From the NCBI GenBank assembly GCA_023441105.1, contig JAEZQX010000290.1, forward strand, positions 1 through 16,883: a DNA stretch of 16,883 bases. The letters are read 5' to 3'. The DNA comes from Pseudomonadota bacterium (GTDB lineage Bacteria > Pseudomonadota > Gammaproteobacteria > Burkholderiales > Burkholderiaceae). The position numbers and the translations under genes were made by a program. Of this stretch, positions 16,557 through 16,883 are shown piece by piece. The stretch's first letter is position 1, and each line of letters begins with the position of its first letter. The notes under the pieces are model-generated. The model did no database searches. It had not been told where the DNA came from and saw nothing but the letters and a program-made list of their open reading frames with translations.

Positions 16557-16883
16557 ATGACCATGACCGGCTCGGACCTCATCTTGCGCGATGGGCGGGT
16601 CGTGCGCCTGCGCCCGATCGAGCCTGCCGACGAGGGCGAGATCCTCCAGGCCTTCGAGCGCATGAGCGACCAGGCTCGGTACATGCGATTCATGCGCGTC
16701 GTTCGCGAACCCGACCGGCAGCGCCTGCACAGCGTTATCGCTTCCTTCCCCAAGGAAGGAATCGGGATCGTGGCGACGGTTCCTGCCGCAGATGGCATCG
16801 ACATCATCGGGAGTGCGATCGCTGTCTTCGATCCTGATCGGGTGGGCTGCGAATTCGCGGTGACGGTGGGCGCCGCCTTCGGC
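16557..16883 (+). CDS. GNAT-family N-acetyltransferase, N-terminal part (partial)
   Basis: The frame from the ATG at 16557 is open to the window end, giving 109 residues. It reads DGRVVRLRPIEPADEGEILQ early, then SDQARYMRFM, then a beta-strand region ending in GCEFAVTVGAAFG. These are the first strand, the SxxSxYxRF-like segment and strand 4 of a GNAT fold. The acetyl-CoA-binding loop (Q/R-x-x-G-x-G/A) should follow just beyond the edge. GGGG at 16546-16549 gives a 7-nt spacer; a second ATG at 16563 is possible. The pattern resembles the acetyltransferase domain of Pat-type protein lysine acetyltransferases, some of which are fused to an acyl-CoA-synthetase-like domain. The full length is unknown. 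It is 13 bp after ppk2 and probably in the same operon. Confidence 0.8.
   Translation, partial: MTMTGSDLILRDGRVVRLRPIEPADEGEILQAFERMSDQARYMRFMRVVREPDRQRLHSVIASFPKEGIGIVATVPAADGIDIIGSAIAVFDPDRVGCEFAVTVGAAFG

Overview
The window is GC-rich, with Shine-Dalgarno sites of the proteobacterial type. MutS, the FixL/FixJ-like two-component genes, a genuine PflB and a class I PPK2 suggest a beta- or gammaproteobacterium with a facultatively anaerobic, storage-polymer lifestyle. A Rhodocyclales/Accumulibacter-like host is one reasonable guess, but nothing here fixes the taxon. No tRNA, rRNA, CRISPR array or insertion sequence was seen.

Layout. Positions 1-2865 (minus strand) hold mutS, followed 21 bp downstream by the first 31 codons of a gene with a twin-arginine-like leader that runs off the left edge. 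Positions 2866-3738 are a long gap whose right end is dense with inverted repeats. A small orphan lipoprotein follows (3739-4017), then about 770 bp without a convincing gene. From 4789 to 8899 there is a signalling module: a 1001-residue membrane hybrid-sensor-like (no receiver) histidine kinase with four PAS-type regions, a FixJ/NarL-type response regulator 2 bp downstream, and a stand-alone receiver protein. A PerM/AI-2E-family membrane protein lies on the minus strand (9019-10143). Divergent from it is a metabolic block on the plus strand: a 77-residue RRM protein, pyruvate formate-lyase, a PHA-synthase-like DUF3141 protein with a repetitive basic tail, a class I PPK2, and the start of a GNAT acetyltransferase that leaves the window at 16883.

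How it may work together. A near-identical 20-bp palindromic element (AGGTTGGWCCAARGWCCAAT) lies before the stand-alone receiver gene and in the divergent region between perM and the RRM/pfl block. A third, weaker copy precedes the lipoprotein gene. The simplest reading is that the kinase/FixJ-type pair, or another dimeric regulator, drives a low-oxygen or energy-stress regulon. That regulon would join fermentative pyruvate cleavage (acetyl-CoA plus formate), a thioester-handling PhaC-like enzyme and polyphosphate-based nucleotide phosphorylation. The element and gene order are visible in the sequence; the regulatory link is inference.
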